64,000 nt of DNA, from contig NZ_SRRY01000002.1 of assembly GCF_004792295.1 (NCBI RefSeq), positions 682,001-746,000 of the forward strand, in the 5' to 3' direction. The position numbers were made by a program, and so were the translations under genes. Within the stretch, counting starts at the first letter, position 1. Each line of letters opens with the position of its first letter. This document shows, piece by piece, positions 9,948 to 19,645 of this stretch. Source of the DNA: Pseudoalteromonas sp. MEBiC 03607. GTDB lineage: Bacteria; Pseudomonadota; Gammaproteobacteria; Enterobacterales; Alteromonadaceae. The notes beneath the pieces were generated by a model. That model saw only the letters and a list, made by a program, of their open reading frames with translations, was not told the DNA's origin and made no database searches.

Positions 9948-10731
9948 AAATTTTATTAGTTATGCCGTGTCTCATCGCGGAGTCGTTCGAGAACTTAACG
10001 AAGATGCTTATATTGAACTTAATAAGTATAACATTTGGGTTGTTGCAGACGGTATGGGAGGGCATGAAGCGGGCGATTTTGCAAGTCAGCTAGTGGTAGA
10101 TGTTATCAAGGCTGAAGTCGAAGAGTTACCTGCGTCATCAATTTCAACCGAGATGTTGATCAAGGCAATAAAAAGTGCCAATACAAAACTGCTTGAATAT
10201 AGCAGTGATTTTTTAGCTAACAAAACGGCCGGTACAACAGTTACCGTATTGTTTTTCAAAGATAATAAGTATTCAGCAATTTGGGTAGGTGATAGCAGAA
10301 TATACCTTTACAGAGCGAATGGGTTGTTACAGTTATCTCGAGACCACAGTCAAATTAATGATTTAATTGACGAGGGCTTACTCACAGAGCAAGAAGCAAT
10401 AAATCACCCATTAGCGAATGTAATTACACGCGCAGTAGGGGTACAAAATGAATTATCAGTCGATTGTGTTGAAGGTGATTTATTAACTGATGATATTTTC
10501 CTACTTTGTTCTGATGGATTAACTGGTGAGTTAAGTGACTCAGAAATTAGTATTGCTTTAGGTCCTAAAAATATAATTGATTCTGGTATGGCTTTAATTC
10601 ACTCCACTCTTGTGCGTGGTGCAAGAGATAATGTTACTTTTATTTTAGTGAAAAATGAAGAATCGGATAAATCTAATAATAAAAAACTAGTTAATGATGA
10701 TTTGACTGTGCCCTTATTATTGAGTAAATAG
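9940..10731 (+). CDS. pppA: T6SS-associated PP2C-type Ser/Thr phosphatase PppA
   Basis: This 263-residue single-domain PP2C phosphatase starts with GTG. Metal-binding motifs are present: NED at 20-22, VADGMGGHEAG at 35-45, a VGDSR block in the middle, CSDGLTGEL near 188 and RDNVT near 227. No membrane segment is present, so it is cytoplasmic. PppA removes phosphate from Fha and so opposes PpkA. It is the last gene of the first T6SS operon; a 159-bp AT-rich gap follows before tssA. Confidence 0.92.
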   Translation: MNKNFISYAVSHRGVVRELNEDAYIELNKYNIWVVADGMGGHEAGDFASQLVVDVIKAEVEELPASSISTEMLIKAIKSANTKLLEYSSDFLANKTAGTTVTVLFFKDNKYSAIWVGDSRIYLYRANGLLQLSRDHSQINDLIDEGLLTEQEAINHPLANVITRAVGVQNELSVDCVEGDLLTDDIFLLCSDGLTGELSDSEISIALGPKNIIDSGMALIHSTLVRGARDNVTFILVKNEESDKSNNKKLVNDDLTVPLLLSK

Positions 10732-10890
10732 CCTATTATTAAAATAATATGGATGATGCTTTGTTTTATTATTTTATTTTTTGTAATTTTATTTTAATTA
10801 ATGGTTTTGTGGCTTGAAATTAAAAATAAGAGATGTATTATTTTACGTCGTCTCTATTTTGGGTGTAAAAGGAATTTGTAAGGCAATGGA
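10732..10890 (+). promoter_or_regulatory. Intergenic region ahead of the tssA-tssH operon
   Basis: This very AT-rich 159-bp spacer separates the two T6SS operons. It contains a weak dyad (TATTATT/AATAATA at about 10733-10748) without a clear U tract. A Shine-Dalgarno AAAAGGAA stands about 15 bases before the tssA ATG. A promoter for the second operon is likely here but no unambiguous -35/-10 pair could be chosen. Confidence 0.3.
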
Positions 10891-11997
10891 ATGTTTGTAT
10901 TTGATGAATATATAGCTCCAATTAGCGAAGATGCATTCGCGGGCATTGAGCCTAGATCAGATGTATCTCCTACCTCAACGTATTATTCCTTAAAAGATAT
11001 GCGTAATCAGCTACGTGCTGCCGAGCGCCTTGCACTCGTTGATGATGAGGGCATAGCTTCTCTTGCTCGTGACTGGCAGCCATTGTTAGAACAATGCAGC
11101 GCAGCATTAAAATCAGAAAGTAAAGATATTGAATATTTAGCCTGGTTTATTGAAGCATTATGTCGTGTATATGGTTTTAAAGGTTTGGCATTTGGCTTTC
11201 GAGTTGCACATGAGCTTATAAGTAATCATTTTGAGTTACTCTATCCATCACTTGATGAAGGCGATGAAATATCTGATAAAGTTTCTGCTCTTGTTGGTTT
11301 AAATGGCGTAGCGGGTGATGGCGCGCTTATCATCCCTATTAAAAGTATCGCTCTAACAGATAGCCAAAATTATGAACCATTTACTTACTGGGAATATCAG
11401 CAAGCTTACGACATATCTAGGCTCAATGATGAGAAAAGAGAAAAGAAAATAGCGCAAGGCGCTATTGATTTTGAATTAATAGAAAAAAGTGCCCAAGAAA
11501 CTCCTGCTGAGTTTTTCCTCGATTTAAAAAACGGCATTGAAGAGGCTCTCACAGAATTTAGTGCATTAAGCATTGCACTTGATGCTGCTACTGAACAGTC
11601 ACAACCCACTTCTAATATTAAGCAAGCACTCGAGGAATGCTTAAATGCAGTTTTGCATTTAGGCAAAGATAAGCTCAAATCTCTTGAAGTCAAATCAATA
11701 CAAGAACCACAAGACAATGAGCGAGTGGAAGATGATGCATCTATAGCTGAGAATACTAATCGCAATGATGCGGTAATCAACAGCCGAGAAAGTGCGATAA
11801 ATAAGTTGCAAGAAATAGCACAGTTTTTCAGAAAGACAGAACCGCATTCACCTATGTCTTACACCATTGAACAAGTTATTCGATGGAGCGAATTATCGCT
11901 ACCAGAATTATTAAATGAATTAATAACCGATAGTGATGCTAGGACCGGATACTTTAAGCTGTCTGGCATCAAAGTTAGCGAAACAGAAACCGAGTAA
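10891..11997 (+). CDS. tssA: T6SS assembly protein TssA
   Basis: The 368-residue product has an N-terminal ImpA_N-type domain (about 1-130), beginning with a conserved P.....G.dpr pattern (PISEDAFAGIEPRSD at 10-24) and containing the region around LAWFIEALCRVYGFKGLAFG. A helical middle is followed by a C-terminal segment (about 300-368) with EQVIRWSELSLPELL. TssA primes baseplate and sheath assembly. It heads the second T6SS operon and ends 12 bases before tssB. Its C-terminus is shorter than in the longest TssA class. Confidence 0.9.
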   Translation: MFVFDEYIAPISEDAFAGIEPRSDVSPTSTYYSLKDMRNQLRAAERLALVDDEGIASLARDWQPLLEQCSAALKSESKDIEYLAWFIEALCRVYGFKGLAFGFRVAHELISNHFELLYPSLDEGDEISDKVSALVGLNGVAGDGALIIPIKSIALTDSQNYEPFTYWEYQQAYDISRLNDEKREKKIAQGAIDFELIEKSAQETPAEFFLDLKNGIEEALTEFSALSIALDAATEQSQPTSNIKQALEECLNAVLHLGKDKLKSLEVKSIQEPQDNERVEDDASIAENTNRNDAVINSRESAINKLQEIAQFFRKTEPHSPMSYTIEQVIRWSELSLPELLNELITDSDARTGYFKLSGIKVSETETE

Positions 11998-12009
11998 AAG
12001 GAGTTTTGA

Positions 12010-12513
12010 ATGAGTATCCATGACAAATTAAAACGTGTACGTAAACCTAGAGTACACATTACCTATGATGTTGAAACTGAAGGTGCAATTGTAAAAAAAG
12101 AGCTTCCTTTTGTAGTTGGGGTAATGGGGGATTTTTCAGGTCATAATAAAGAAGTATTAAAACCTTTAAAAGACCGTCGTTTTATTCAAATCGATAGAGA
12201 AAACTTTAATGATGTTTTAAAAAAAATGAGCCCGTCTCTTAAGTTAGATGTTGATAATACTTTAACTGATGATGGTACTAAATTTAGTGTAAACCTTAAC
12301 TTCAAAAGTATCGACGACTTTGAGCCAGCGGCTGTAGTAAATCAAGTTGAACCACTGCGTAACCTTATGGAGACACGCAATAAACTTCGTGACCTCATGA
12401 CTAAGATTGACCGCTCAGAAGAACTAGAAAATGTTTTAGAAGAAGTGTTAAGTAACACAGCGAGTCTAGATTCAATTGCAAAAGAGCTAAAGTTAGAGGA
12501 GTCTGAAAAATGA
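12010..12513 (+). CDS. tssB: T6SS contractile sheath small subunit TssB (VipA)
   Basis: This 167-residue protein has all TssB hallmarks: the N-terminal [18 protein letters not shown] (10-27), the [14 protein letters not shown] motif (36-49) and the [12 protein letters not shown] block. TssB pairs with TssC to form the sheath. An AAAAGGAG site precedes the ATG, and the stop overlaps the tssC start by four bases (ATGA), giving coupled translation. Confidence 0.97.
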   Translation: MSIHDKLKRVRKPRVHITYDVETEGAIVKKELPFVVGVMGDFSGHNKEVLKPLKDRRFIQIDRENFNDVLKKMSPSLKLDVDNTLTDDGTKFSVNLNFKSIDDFEPAAVVNQVEPLRNLMETRNKLRDLMTKIDRSEELENVLEEVLSNTASLDSIAKELKLEESEK

Positions 12514-14003
12514 GCACCGAAACACTAGCACAAGAATTAGACACAGCAGCAACGACAGAATCGGCGTCGTTATTAACCCAAGCGATTGGCGCAACGAAAC
12601 AAACCGATGCAAGTCGTGCTGAAGAGCTACTTCGAACTTTAACTGAAGAAGCTTTAAAAGGCACTGTTCAATGGAATAAAAACATGACGGTGACTTTCAA
12701 TGAAGCTATTCAACTGATCGATCAAAAAATTTCGAAACAGCTTAGTGTTATCATGCACAATGAAGACTTTCAAAAATTAGAAGGTTCATGGCGTGGTCTT
12801 AATCATTTGGTGATGAATTCAGATACAGGCTCAACATTAAAAATCCGTGTACTAAATATGAAGAAGAAAGAGCTTCATAAAGATTTAAGTAAAGCGGTTG
12901 AGTTTGATCAAAGCCAAACATTCAAAAAAATCTATGAGTCAGAATTTGGTACACCAGGCGGTGAACCTTACGGCACTATTGTTGGTGATTTTGAGTTTAC
13001 TAATCACCCAGAAGATGTTGAAACACTCAGCTTAATGTCAAATGTTGCTGCTGCTGGTTTCTGTCCGTTCATTTCGGCATCATCACCTTCACTCTTTGGT
13101 TTTGATAGTTGGGAAGAGCTCACTAAACCAAGAGATCTTGAAAAAGTATTTGAATCTCTTGAATACACTAAATGGCGCTCATTTAGAGACAGCGATGATT
13201 CACGCTTTGTTTCACTCACGATGCCAAGATTTTTATCTCGTTTACCTTACGGTGCAGCATCTAAACCTGTTGAAGAATTCAACTATGAAGAGTTTGAAGT
13301 TGATGAGCTTGCCGGTCGCTCTGTAAGTACTGATAACGGTGATTATTGCTGGAGTAATGCTGCCTATGCGATGGCGACGAACATGACAAAAGCATTCTCT
13401 CAATATGGTTTTTGTACTGCTATTCGTGGTGCTGAAGGCGGCGGTAAAGTAGAAGGTTTACCAACCCATATATTCACTAGTGATGATGGTGATCCTGATC
13501 TTAAGTGCCCAACAGAGATTGGTATTACTGATCGACGTGAAGCAGAGTTAAGTAAGCTTGGTTTCTTACCACTGTGTCATTATAAAAATACAGATTACGC
13601 TGTGTTCTTTGGTGGACAATCGTGCCAAAAGCCGCAAGTTTACTCAACGCCTGATGCAACTGCCAATGCTGCTATTTCAGCACGCTTGCCTTACCTTATG
13701 GCTACTTCTCGCTTTGCTCATTATTTAAAAGTAATGGCACGTGATAAAATTGGTAGCTTTATGGAAGCTGAAGACGTTGAATCTTGGTTAAATCGTTGGA
13801 TCTTATCTTACGTAAATGCAACAGAGGGTGGTGGTCAAGATATCAGAGCTCGTTATCCTTTAGCTGATGCAAAAGTTTCAGTTAAAGAAATTCCTGGTCA
13901 GCCTGGTGCTTATAATGCTGTTGCGTGGTTAAGACCATGGTTACAAATGGAAGAGTTAACGTCATCACTTAGATTGGTTGCCAAAATCCCTGAGATTGGT
14001 TAA
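12510..14003 (+). CDS. tssC: T6SS contractile sheath large subunit TssC (VipB)
   Basis: The 497-residue product is a canonical TssC/EvpB protein: conserved [17 protein letters not shown] (about 149-165), [35 protein letters not shown] and the C-terminal RWILSYV region. It forms the sheath wall with TssB and is unfolded by ClpV for recycling. It is followed after 27 bases by a divergent second tssC-like gene, so this copy is taken as the main sheath subunit because it is the better match and is coupled to tssB. Confidence 0.97.
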   Translation: MSTETLAQELDTAATTESASLLTQAIGATKQTDASRAEELLRTLTEEALKGTVQWNKNMTVTFNEAIQLIDQKISKQLSVIMHNEDFQKLEGSWRGLNHLVMNSDTGSTLKIRVLNMKKKELHKDLSKAVEFDQSQTFKKIYESEFGTPGGEPYGTIVGDFEFTNHPEDVETLSLMSNVAAAGFCPFISASSPSLFGFDSWEELTKPRDLEKVFESLEYTKWRSFRDSDDSRFVSLTMPRFLSRLPYGAASKPVEEFNYEEFEVDELAGRSVSTDNGDYCWSNAAYAMATNMTKAFSQYGFCTAIRGAEGGGKVEGLPTHIFTSDDGDPDLKCPTEIGITDRREAELSKLGFLPLCHYKNTDYAVFFGGQSCQKPQVYSTPDATANAAISARLPYLMATSRFAHYLKVMARDKIGSFMEAEDVESWLNRWILSYVNATEGGGQDIRARYPLADAKVSVKEIPGQPGAYNAVAWLRPWLQMEELTSSLRLVAKIPEIG

Positions 14004-14030
14004 CCCTTCCTGCATTAAGGATGATGCAAA

Positions 14031-15557
14031 ATGAATTGTGAAGAGTTTTCATTCATAGGAGCTGACGCTGTATTTTCTCATAATACAGCGTCTGATATCT
14101 TCGAAAATAGTGCTTTATTGGAACGCTTTCTAAATGAGAAAGAGACATTTAAAGCACTGTTATTATGGCTTGAAGGCTCTTCTGATTCGCCACTGCAGTG
14201 GGATAAAGAGTCAATCAGTTCATATTTGCAACTGACCATTGTTAAAATAGACTCGCTTATTTCAAAGCAATTAGATCAGATTTTACACCACCCAAAGTTA
14301 CAACAATTAGAAGCTAGCTGGCGCAATTTGTGGTGGTTAACTTTACAAACAGAACTCAGTGATAAAGAAAAAAAAGTAAAGTTACGCCTGTTAGATTGTG
14401 ATTGGAATACATTATCGAGAGATGTTAATAAGGCTATCGATTTCGATCAAAGTAGCCTCTTTCAATTAATTTATCAAAATGAGTTCGACCGCCCAGGTGG
14501 AGAGCCTTTTGGTGTATTGATTGGTGATTACGAAATTACCAACGGGAATGCACCGGGTACAATTTACAACGATATAGACACCTTAAAAGAAATTTCGAAA
14601 GTAGCCGCAGCCTCCTTTTCGCCATTTATTACTGCTGTGTCAGCAAGCTTATTTGGTACAAACAGTTTTACTGATCTTGGCTACCAATTCGATTTATATA
14701 ATCAATTTGAACAGGTCGAATATACCAAGTGGCGTAGCTTTAGAGCCATGGAAGATGCGCGTTTTGTTGGTCTTGTATTGCCGCATGTTTTAGTCAGAGC
14801 ACCCTATAAAAACGACGGTACCCGTCACTTAGACTTTTTATATACAGAAAAAATAACAGCACCAGAAACAGATATGTTATGGGGAAACGCCGCGTACCAA
14901 TTTGTGTCGACTTTAGTGCGTGCTTATGCTGAAAGTGGTTGGTTTGGTCAAATTAGAGGGATTGAGCCAGGTAAAATATCTAAAGGTATCGTTACCGGGT
15001 TGACGAAAAATTACTTTTCAACCGATGTATATAGAAAAGAAGCTAAGCCACCAATAGATTTGATTGTGACCAGTAAATTAGAAAAGCAATTTTCTGAACT
15101 TGGGTTTATACCAGCCTCATCCGTGACTAATACTGAGCATCTGGTTTTTTATAGTAACGCTTCGGCTCAGCAAGCCAAGCACTACGATAGTGAAGCATCG
15201 ACAGTAAATGCCCGCTTATCGTCTATGCTGCAATATATTTTATGTGTGTCACGTTTTGCTCACTATTTAAAGCTGCTAGCGCGTGATCGGGTTGGTTCTT
15301 ATAGTACAGCTCAAGCTTGTGAACAAGGCTTGCAAGCATGGGTTAATAACTACACGACAGCATCGGATTCTGCCTCAGAGCAAATAAGAAGTAAGTATCC
15401 TTTGGCAAATGCGAAAGTGAAAGTGACCGAAAATAAATCGAAGCCAGGCCACTACTTTTCTGTCTTACAACTACAACCTCATTTTCAGCTTGATCAAATG
15501 GTATCAAGTATCAAATTAGTGACTGAACTAAGTCCTCATCATCAAATAAAGGAATAA
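14031..15557 (+). CDS. Second TssC-like sheath protein (divergent paralog)
   Basis: The 508-residue protein shares the TssC/EvpB layout with its upstream neighbour: [62 protein letters not shown] and [17 protein letters not shown]. It differs over much of its length and has a longer N-terminal region. Tandem tssC genes are known in some T6SS loci (for example Agrobacterium), so this is probably a minor or specialised sheath or baseplate-proximal component rather than a recent duplicate. It is encoded between tssC and tagJ. The exact role is inferred. Confidence 0.85.
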   Translation: MNCEEFSFIGADAVFSHNTASDIFENSALLERFLNEKETFKALLLWLEGSSDSPLQWDKESISSYLQLTIVKIDSLISKQLDQILHHPKLQQLEASWRNLWWLTLQTELSDKEKKVKLRLLDCDWNTLSRDVNKAIDFDQSSLFQLIYQNEFDRPGGEPFGVLIGDYEITNGNAPGTIYNDIDTLKEISKVAAASFSPFITAVSASLFGTNSFTDLGYQFDLYNQFEQVEYTKWRSFRAMEDARFVGLVLPHVLVRAPYKNDGTRHLDFLYTEKITAPETDMLWGNAAYQFVSTLVRAYAESGWFGQIRGIEPGKISKGIVTGLTKNYFSTDVYRKEAKPPIDLIVTSKLEKQFSELGFIPASSVTNTEHLVFYSNASAQQAKHYDSEASTVNARLSSMLQYILCVSRFAHYLKLLARDRVGSYSTAQACEQGLQAWVNNYTTASDSASEQIRSKYPLANAKVKVTENKSKPGHYFSVLQLQPHFQLDQMVSSIKLVTELSPHHQIKE

Positions 15558-15559
15558 AA

Positions 15560-16327
15560 ATGAAAAAGATCCATGAGTGTATCCGCAATGGAAAATTAGC
15601 AGATGCATTAGAGTACTGCGCACAAAAACTAAAAGATGATCCACTGAATTTTGATATCCGCAGCGCTTATACGGAATTGTTGTGTGTTAATGGTGAACTT
15701 GAAAAAGCGGATAAACAATTAGATTTTATGGTGACTAAATCACCTGAGTTAGCAGTTGGTGCTGTTAATTTAAGACACTTAATCAGGGCCGAGCAAGCAC
15801 GACAAGATTTTTATGAAGGTAAAGCGGCTCCAAAGCTATTTCATGAAGCAGATGAACTCGATGAGATATTTCTACAGATGCATATTGCTTTACGTGAAGA
15901 AAATTTAAAAGAAGCGACAGAAAAAGCAGCCAAAGTTGAGTCTTTCAGAACTAATTCAGCAAATGAGCAACTTACTGCAATCAGAGATATTGATGATTCA
16001 TTAAACCCATTTCTGGAAATTTTGGGGACCAACGGTGAGTTTTATTTAGCTCGCTTTGATGAAATCGAAAAATTTGAAGTTCAACCAATAGAGTCAATCG
16101 TTGAGCAAATTTGGCTACGTGTTGAGGTTACTATCAAAGATGGGCCTGTAGGTACAGCTCACATCCCAGTTGTTTACCCACACTCAAAGAGTGAAATAGA
16201 AAAACTAGGCCAAGTGACTGAATGGCAAGAATTAAGTGAAGAAATGTACTTAGGACGTGGAATGAAAATGCTGTTTATAAATGATGAAGCAGTCTTATTG
16301 TCTGAACTTGGTTCTTTCATCAATTGA
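15560..16327 (+). CDS. tagJ: T6SS accessory protein TagJ (ImpE family)
   Basis: The 255-residue protein starts with tetratricopeptide-like helices (about 3-90, GKLADALEYCAQKLKDDP) and ends in the ImpE C-terminal domain (about 130-255), with the IWLRVEVTIKDGPVGTAHIP segment and the acidic ELGSFIN end. In Pseudomonas, TagJ (HsiE1) binds the N-terminal helix of TssB and is linked to ClpV-dependent sheath recycling. It starts two bases after the preceding stop. The next gene, tssE, starts 13 bases after its stop. Confidence 0.85.
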   Translation: MKKIHECIRNGKLADALEYCAQKLKDDPLNFDIRSAYTELLCVNGELEKADKQLDFMVTKSPELAVGAVNLRHLIRAEQARQDFYEGKAAPKLFHEADELDEIFLQMHIALREENLKEATEKAAKVESFRTNSANEQLTAIRDIDDSLNPFLEILGTNGEFYLARFDEIEKFEVQPIESIVEQIWLRVEVTIKDGPVGTAHIPVVYPHSKSEIEKLGQVTEWQELSEEMYLGRGMKMLFINDEAVLLSELGSFIN

Positions 16328-16340
16328 GTGTGAAATTTTC

Positions 16341-16826
16341 ATGATTGCAAGCAAACAGCCGCTCAAAGCATCAATTTTAGATCGTTTGATTGATGACGAG
16401 CCAGATGTACAGGACTCGCCACAGCGAACGGATGGTATCAGCTTATCACTTTTAAAAAGTTACGTAAGACGAGATATCGAGGCGTTACTAAATGCTCGGA
16501 TCCAGTGGCATACATGGCCAAGTCAATACAGTGAGCTTGCAACATCGTGTTTATCATACGGATTGCCTGATTTTTCGAGCATGGTTGTAAGTTCGCATGA
16601 GGGGCGAGCAGCGTTATGTGAAAAAGTTCGAGATGCGATTTTACGATTTGAGCCTAGGTTTATTGAAGTTGAAGTGTTAGTTGATGAAGAACTCCCCCTT
16701 AACCGAGTATTAAACCTAAGAATTAATGCCTTGTTATATGCCGATCCAGAGCCTGAATATATCAGTTTTAACTCTGAAGTTGAGCCAGTTAGTTTAGGTA
16801 TGAAAATCTATGAGTCTTCACTATGA
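16341..16826 (+). CDS. tssE: T6SS baseplate protein TssE (gp25-like)
   Basis: The ATG at 16341 gives 161 residues; an upstream in-frame ATG at 16281 would add 20 residues overlapping tagJ and is less likely. The product begins near the family motif LKASILDRLID, with RDIEALLNARI and the gp25-type region around YGLPDFSS, and ends with LRINALLYADPEPE. TssE is the gp25-like wedge protein of the baseplate. It overlaps tssF by four bases (ATGA). Confidence 0.93.
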   Translation: MIASKQPLKASILDRLIDDEPDVQDSPQRTDGISLSLLKSYVRRDIEALLNARIQWHTWPSQYSELATSCLSYGLPDFSSMVVSSHEGRAALCEKVRDAILRFEPRFIEVEVLVDEELPLNRVLNLRINALLYADPEPEYISFNSEVEPVSLGMKIYESSL

Positions 16827-18649
16827 ATGATGAATTATTAAAATATTACAATCGTGAATTAGCGTATGTGCGCCACCTTGGGAAAGACTTTGCAGAAAAA
16901 TACCCAAAAGTGGCAGGCAGGTTAAAACTTACAGACGAAGTGATAGAAGATCCTCATGTTTCAAGGTTAGTCGAATCATTTGCATTTTTAACTGCCAACA
17001 TTAGGCAAAAACTTGATGATAGCTTTCCTGAGTTAACGGATGCGCTTTTAGGCCAGCTCTATCCAGACTACCAAGCGCCTATCCCTTCATTATCAATTGT
17101 AAAGTTAGAGTCAGAAAACCTATCAACGACAGGAGTCATTATTCCTCGCGGGAGTGAGCTTGAAACCAATGTAGAAGGAATGAAACAGTGTAAATTTCAA
17201 AGCTGTTTTGATACCAATTTGTGGCCCGTAGAGATAACAGCTGCTCAGTTTGATAACAGTCCTTTTATTGCGCCTAAACCAAAGTTTAATGAACCTGCTA
17301 AAGCGATATTTAAGTTACAACTGACAGGTGAGTATGATGGCGTTTCATTACATGAAACAGAGCTAAATGATCTAAAAATTTATATTCATGGACAATGGCA
17401 TTATGCGCTCAAAGTATACGAACTATTGTTTAAACATTGCATCGGAATAGCAGTAGATAATGGCGATGAGGGAGTGCATTACCTCTCGAAAACTCATTTA
17501 AAATCAGTTGGATTTGAGGAGCATGAAGCTGTTGTTCCTTACTCAATGCGTTCTTCATCAGCATATAGGCTATTAGTCGAAAACTTTATTTTCCCTGAAA
17601 AGTTCAAGTTCTTTGAGTTACAAAATATTCGCTCGGTACTCCCTCGCAATGCCAGTACAACAACACTTTATTTTTATTTAGATGTTGAGTCTAGCGAGTT
17701 GGAGAAGCAAGTAGATAAAGACATGTTCTTGATGGGCTGCACGCCAATCATAAATTTATATGAACAAGAACTTGAACCGATCCGCCCAGAGCTAAGCGAA
17801 TATGAGTATAAGCTCGCACCACGCTATATCGACTCTGAAATATCTGAAGTTATTAGCCTTGAAGAGGTGGTTGCATTTGACCACAAGGGGAATAAACAGA
17901 TAGTGACGCCTTTTTATGCGCAAACACACCCTAAATATCAAGAGCATAAAGATCTCTATTGGCATACTCGACGAGAAACAGCACTTTGGGCTGGTGGCTA
18001 TGCTGAGGCGGGAACCGAAACCTATTTATCATTAGTAAATGGTGGCTTCGAAAATAGTGCGCAAGCTCTCAGTGAGGGAAATACGGTGGTAACAGCACGC
18101 GCTCAATGCAGTAATCGTAATCTACCAGCTAGTTTACCTTTTGGTGATGATGAACTTGGTTTTACATTGCCAAAGCGTGGCGATGTAATAAAAAAAATCA
18201 GGTGTTTAGTTGCACCAACTCATGCGGTAAGACCTGTGCTTGGCAGTAATACTCGCTGGCAATTGATCAATCATCTGACTCTTGATTCATTTAGTGGTGA
18301 GCAAAGTGCAGAGAAATTAAAAGAAACATTGAGGCTATATGATTTTAAAGCAACACCCCAATCAAAAGGGATGATAGATAACATCTATAGCGTCAAAATT
18401 GAACCTGCAACCGCGCGTGTCGTGCAAAACGGTCGAGTCGCTTTTGCAGCAGGAACTGACATTGAAATTACATTTGCAAATGATGATTACGCTGGTAGTG
18501 GGGTGTTCTTTTTTGCTTCAGTTCTTGATTGTTTCTTCTCGCAATTTGCATCAATTAATAGCTTTACACGCTTAAGTCTAAAGTTAAAAGAACAAGATCG
18601 AGTTTATCATCAGTGGCCAGCTAGAGTAGGTTCCGGAGTGCTACTATGA
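16823..18649 (+). CDS. tssF: T6SS baseplate protein TssF
   Basis: This 608-residue TssF (VasA/ImpG) begins with YYNRELAYVRHLGKDFAEKYPKVAGRL-like sequence (family hallmark LLKYYNRELAYVRHLG at 5-20) and has LTANIRQKLDDSFPELTDALLGQLYP-type content near 50-75. With TssG, TssE and TssK it forms the baseplate wedge. The gene overlaps tssE and tssG by four bases each, so the three are translationally coupled. Length is normal for the family. Confidence 0.96.
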   Translation: MNDELLKYYNRELAYVRHLGKDFAEKYPKVAGRLKLTDEVIEDPHVSRLVESFAFLTANIRQKLDDSFPELTDALLGQLYPDYQAPIPSLSIVKLESENLSTTGVIIPRGSELETNVEGMKQCKFQSCFDTNLWPVEITAAQFDNSPFIAPKPKFNEPAKAIFKLQLTGEYDGVSLHETELNDLKIYIHGQWHYALKVYELLFKHCIGIAVDNGDEGVHYLSKTHLKSVGFEEHEAVVPYSMRSSSAYRLLVENFIFPEKFKFFELQNIRSVLPRNASTTTLYFYLDVESSELEKQVDKDMFLMGCTPIINLYEQELEPIRPELSEYEYKLAPRYIDSEISEVISLEEVVAFDHKGNKQIVTPFYAQTHPKYQEHKDLYWHTRRETALWAGGYAEAGTETYLSLVNGGFENSAQALSEGNTVVTARAQCSNRNLPASLPFGDDELGFTLPKRGDVIKKIRCLVAPTHAVRPVLGSNTRWQLINHLTLDSFSGEQSAEKLKETLRLYDFKATPQSKGMIDNIYSVKIEPATARVVQNGRVAFAAGTDIEITFANDDYAGSGVFFFASVLDCFFSQFASINSFTRLSLKLKEQDRVYHQWPARVGSGVLL

Positions 18650-19626
18650 TTGCACAATTGCTCGAGAACGCGACAGAAATAGATTTTTACAAAGCCGTGT
18701 TTGTGATCGAGTCTCAGTTGTCGAGTGCGGCCCAGCAATATCGTAAAGTTGGCTATGATTGTCAGCCAAAACTAGAGCTGATTAAGTTTAGTTCAACACA
18801 AAAGTTTGGCTTTGCGGGTAATGCAATTACTAATTTAAAGCCCGCTAAAAACGTTGAAGGAATTACCCAATTTGATATGGAAGTATCATTTATGGGAATG
18901 ACTGGCTGTTCAGGAGCATTGCCACATTTTTATAGTGAACTGGTGATGCAACGATTGCGCTATAAAGACAGTACAATGAGAGATTTCTACGATATGTTTA
19001 ATCATCGTTTGATTTCGTTGTACTACCGAGCTTGGAAAAAGTATAAACCCGCGCTTAACTTTGCTAATAGTAATCAAGATAACCACACAAAAATTTTGGC
19101 ACTTCTGAGTGGGGGGAATGCCCCTCATCAGCTTTATTTCAGTGGTCTTTTCAGTCGAAAGACGCGAAATATGGCAGATTTGCGCAATATTTTAACTTTC
19201 TATTTAGACTGTGATGTCAGCATAAACCAATTTGTAGGCCAGTGGCAGCCGCTAAAACAATCTGAGCAAACACGCATAAATAGTGGAGGGTTTGCAGGCC
19301 AGCATGCAAGGCTTGGTATTGATGCAATAGCAGGTAAGCAAATCTGGGATATCTCGACAAAGATCGAAGTTATTATCGAGCCCAAAGATGAGCACCAAAC
19401 AGCCCGTCTTCTACCAAAGCAAGATCTTTGGAATTTAGCCCATCAAATTGTGGGTGATTTTGTTGGTAATCAAATCCAGCATTCACTGATAGTAAAAGCA
19501 AACTTTTATAAGCTTGGTGCAAAGCAATTATTAAAAGAACAATGTCAATTAGGCTGTAATAGTTTTCTGCTATCTGAAAACGCAGCTCAAAATGGCAAAG
19601 TCTCTGAACTTTCGTTCAAAGGATAA
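18646..19626 (+). CDS. tssG: T6SS baseplate protein TssG
   Basis: The 326-residue product is of TssG (VasB/ImpH) type: an N-terminal FYKAVFVIESQL segment, central MGMTGCSGALPHFYSELVM (85-103) and the FNHRLISLYYRAWKKYKP motif (112-129), both hallmarks of the family. It pairs with TssF in the baseplate wedge. The start overlaps the tssF stop and tssH follows 20 bases downstream. Confidence 0.95.
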   Translation: MIAQLLENATEIDFYKAVFVIESQLSSAAQQYRKVGYDCQPKLELIKFSSTQKFGFAGNAITNLKPAKNVEGITQFDMEVSFMGMTGCSGALPHFYSELVMQRLRYKDSTMRDFYDMFNHRLISLYYRAWKKYKPALNFANSNQDNHTKILALLSGGNAPHQLYFSGLFSRKTRNMADLRNILTFYLDCDVSINQFVGQWQPLKQSEQTRINSGGFAGQHARLGIDAIAGKQIWDISTKIEVIIEPKDEHQTARLLPKQDLWNLAHQIVGDFVGNQIQHSLIVKANFYKLGAKQLLKEQCQLGCNSFLLSENAAQNGKVSELSFKG

Positions 19627-19645
19627 ATAAATACAAGGAAATATT

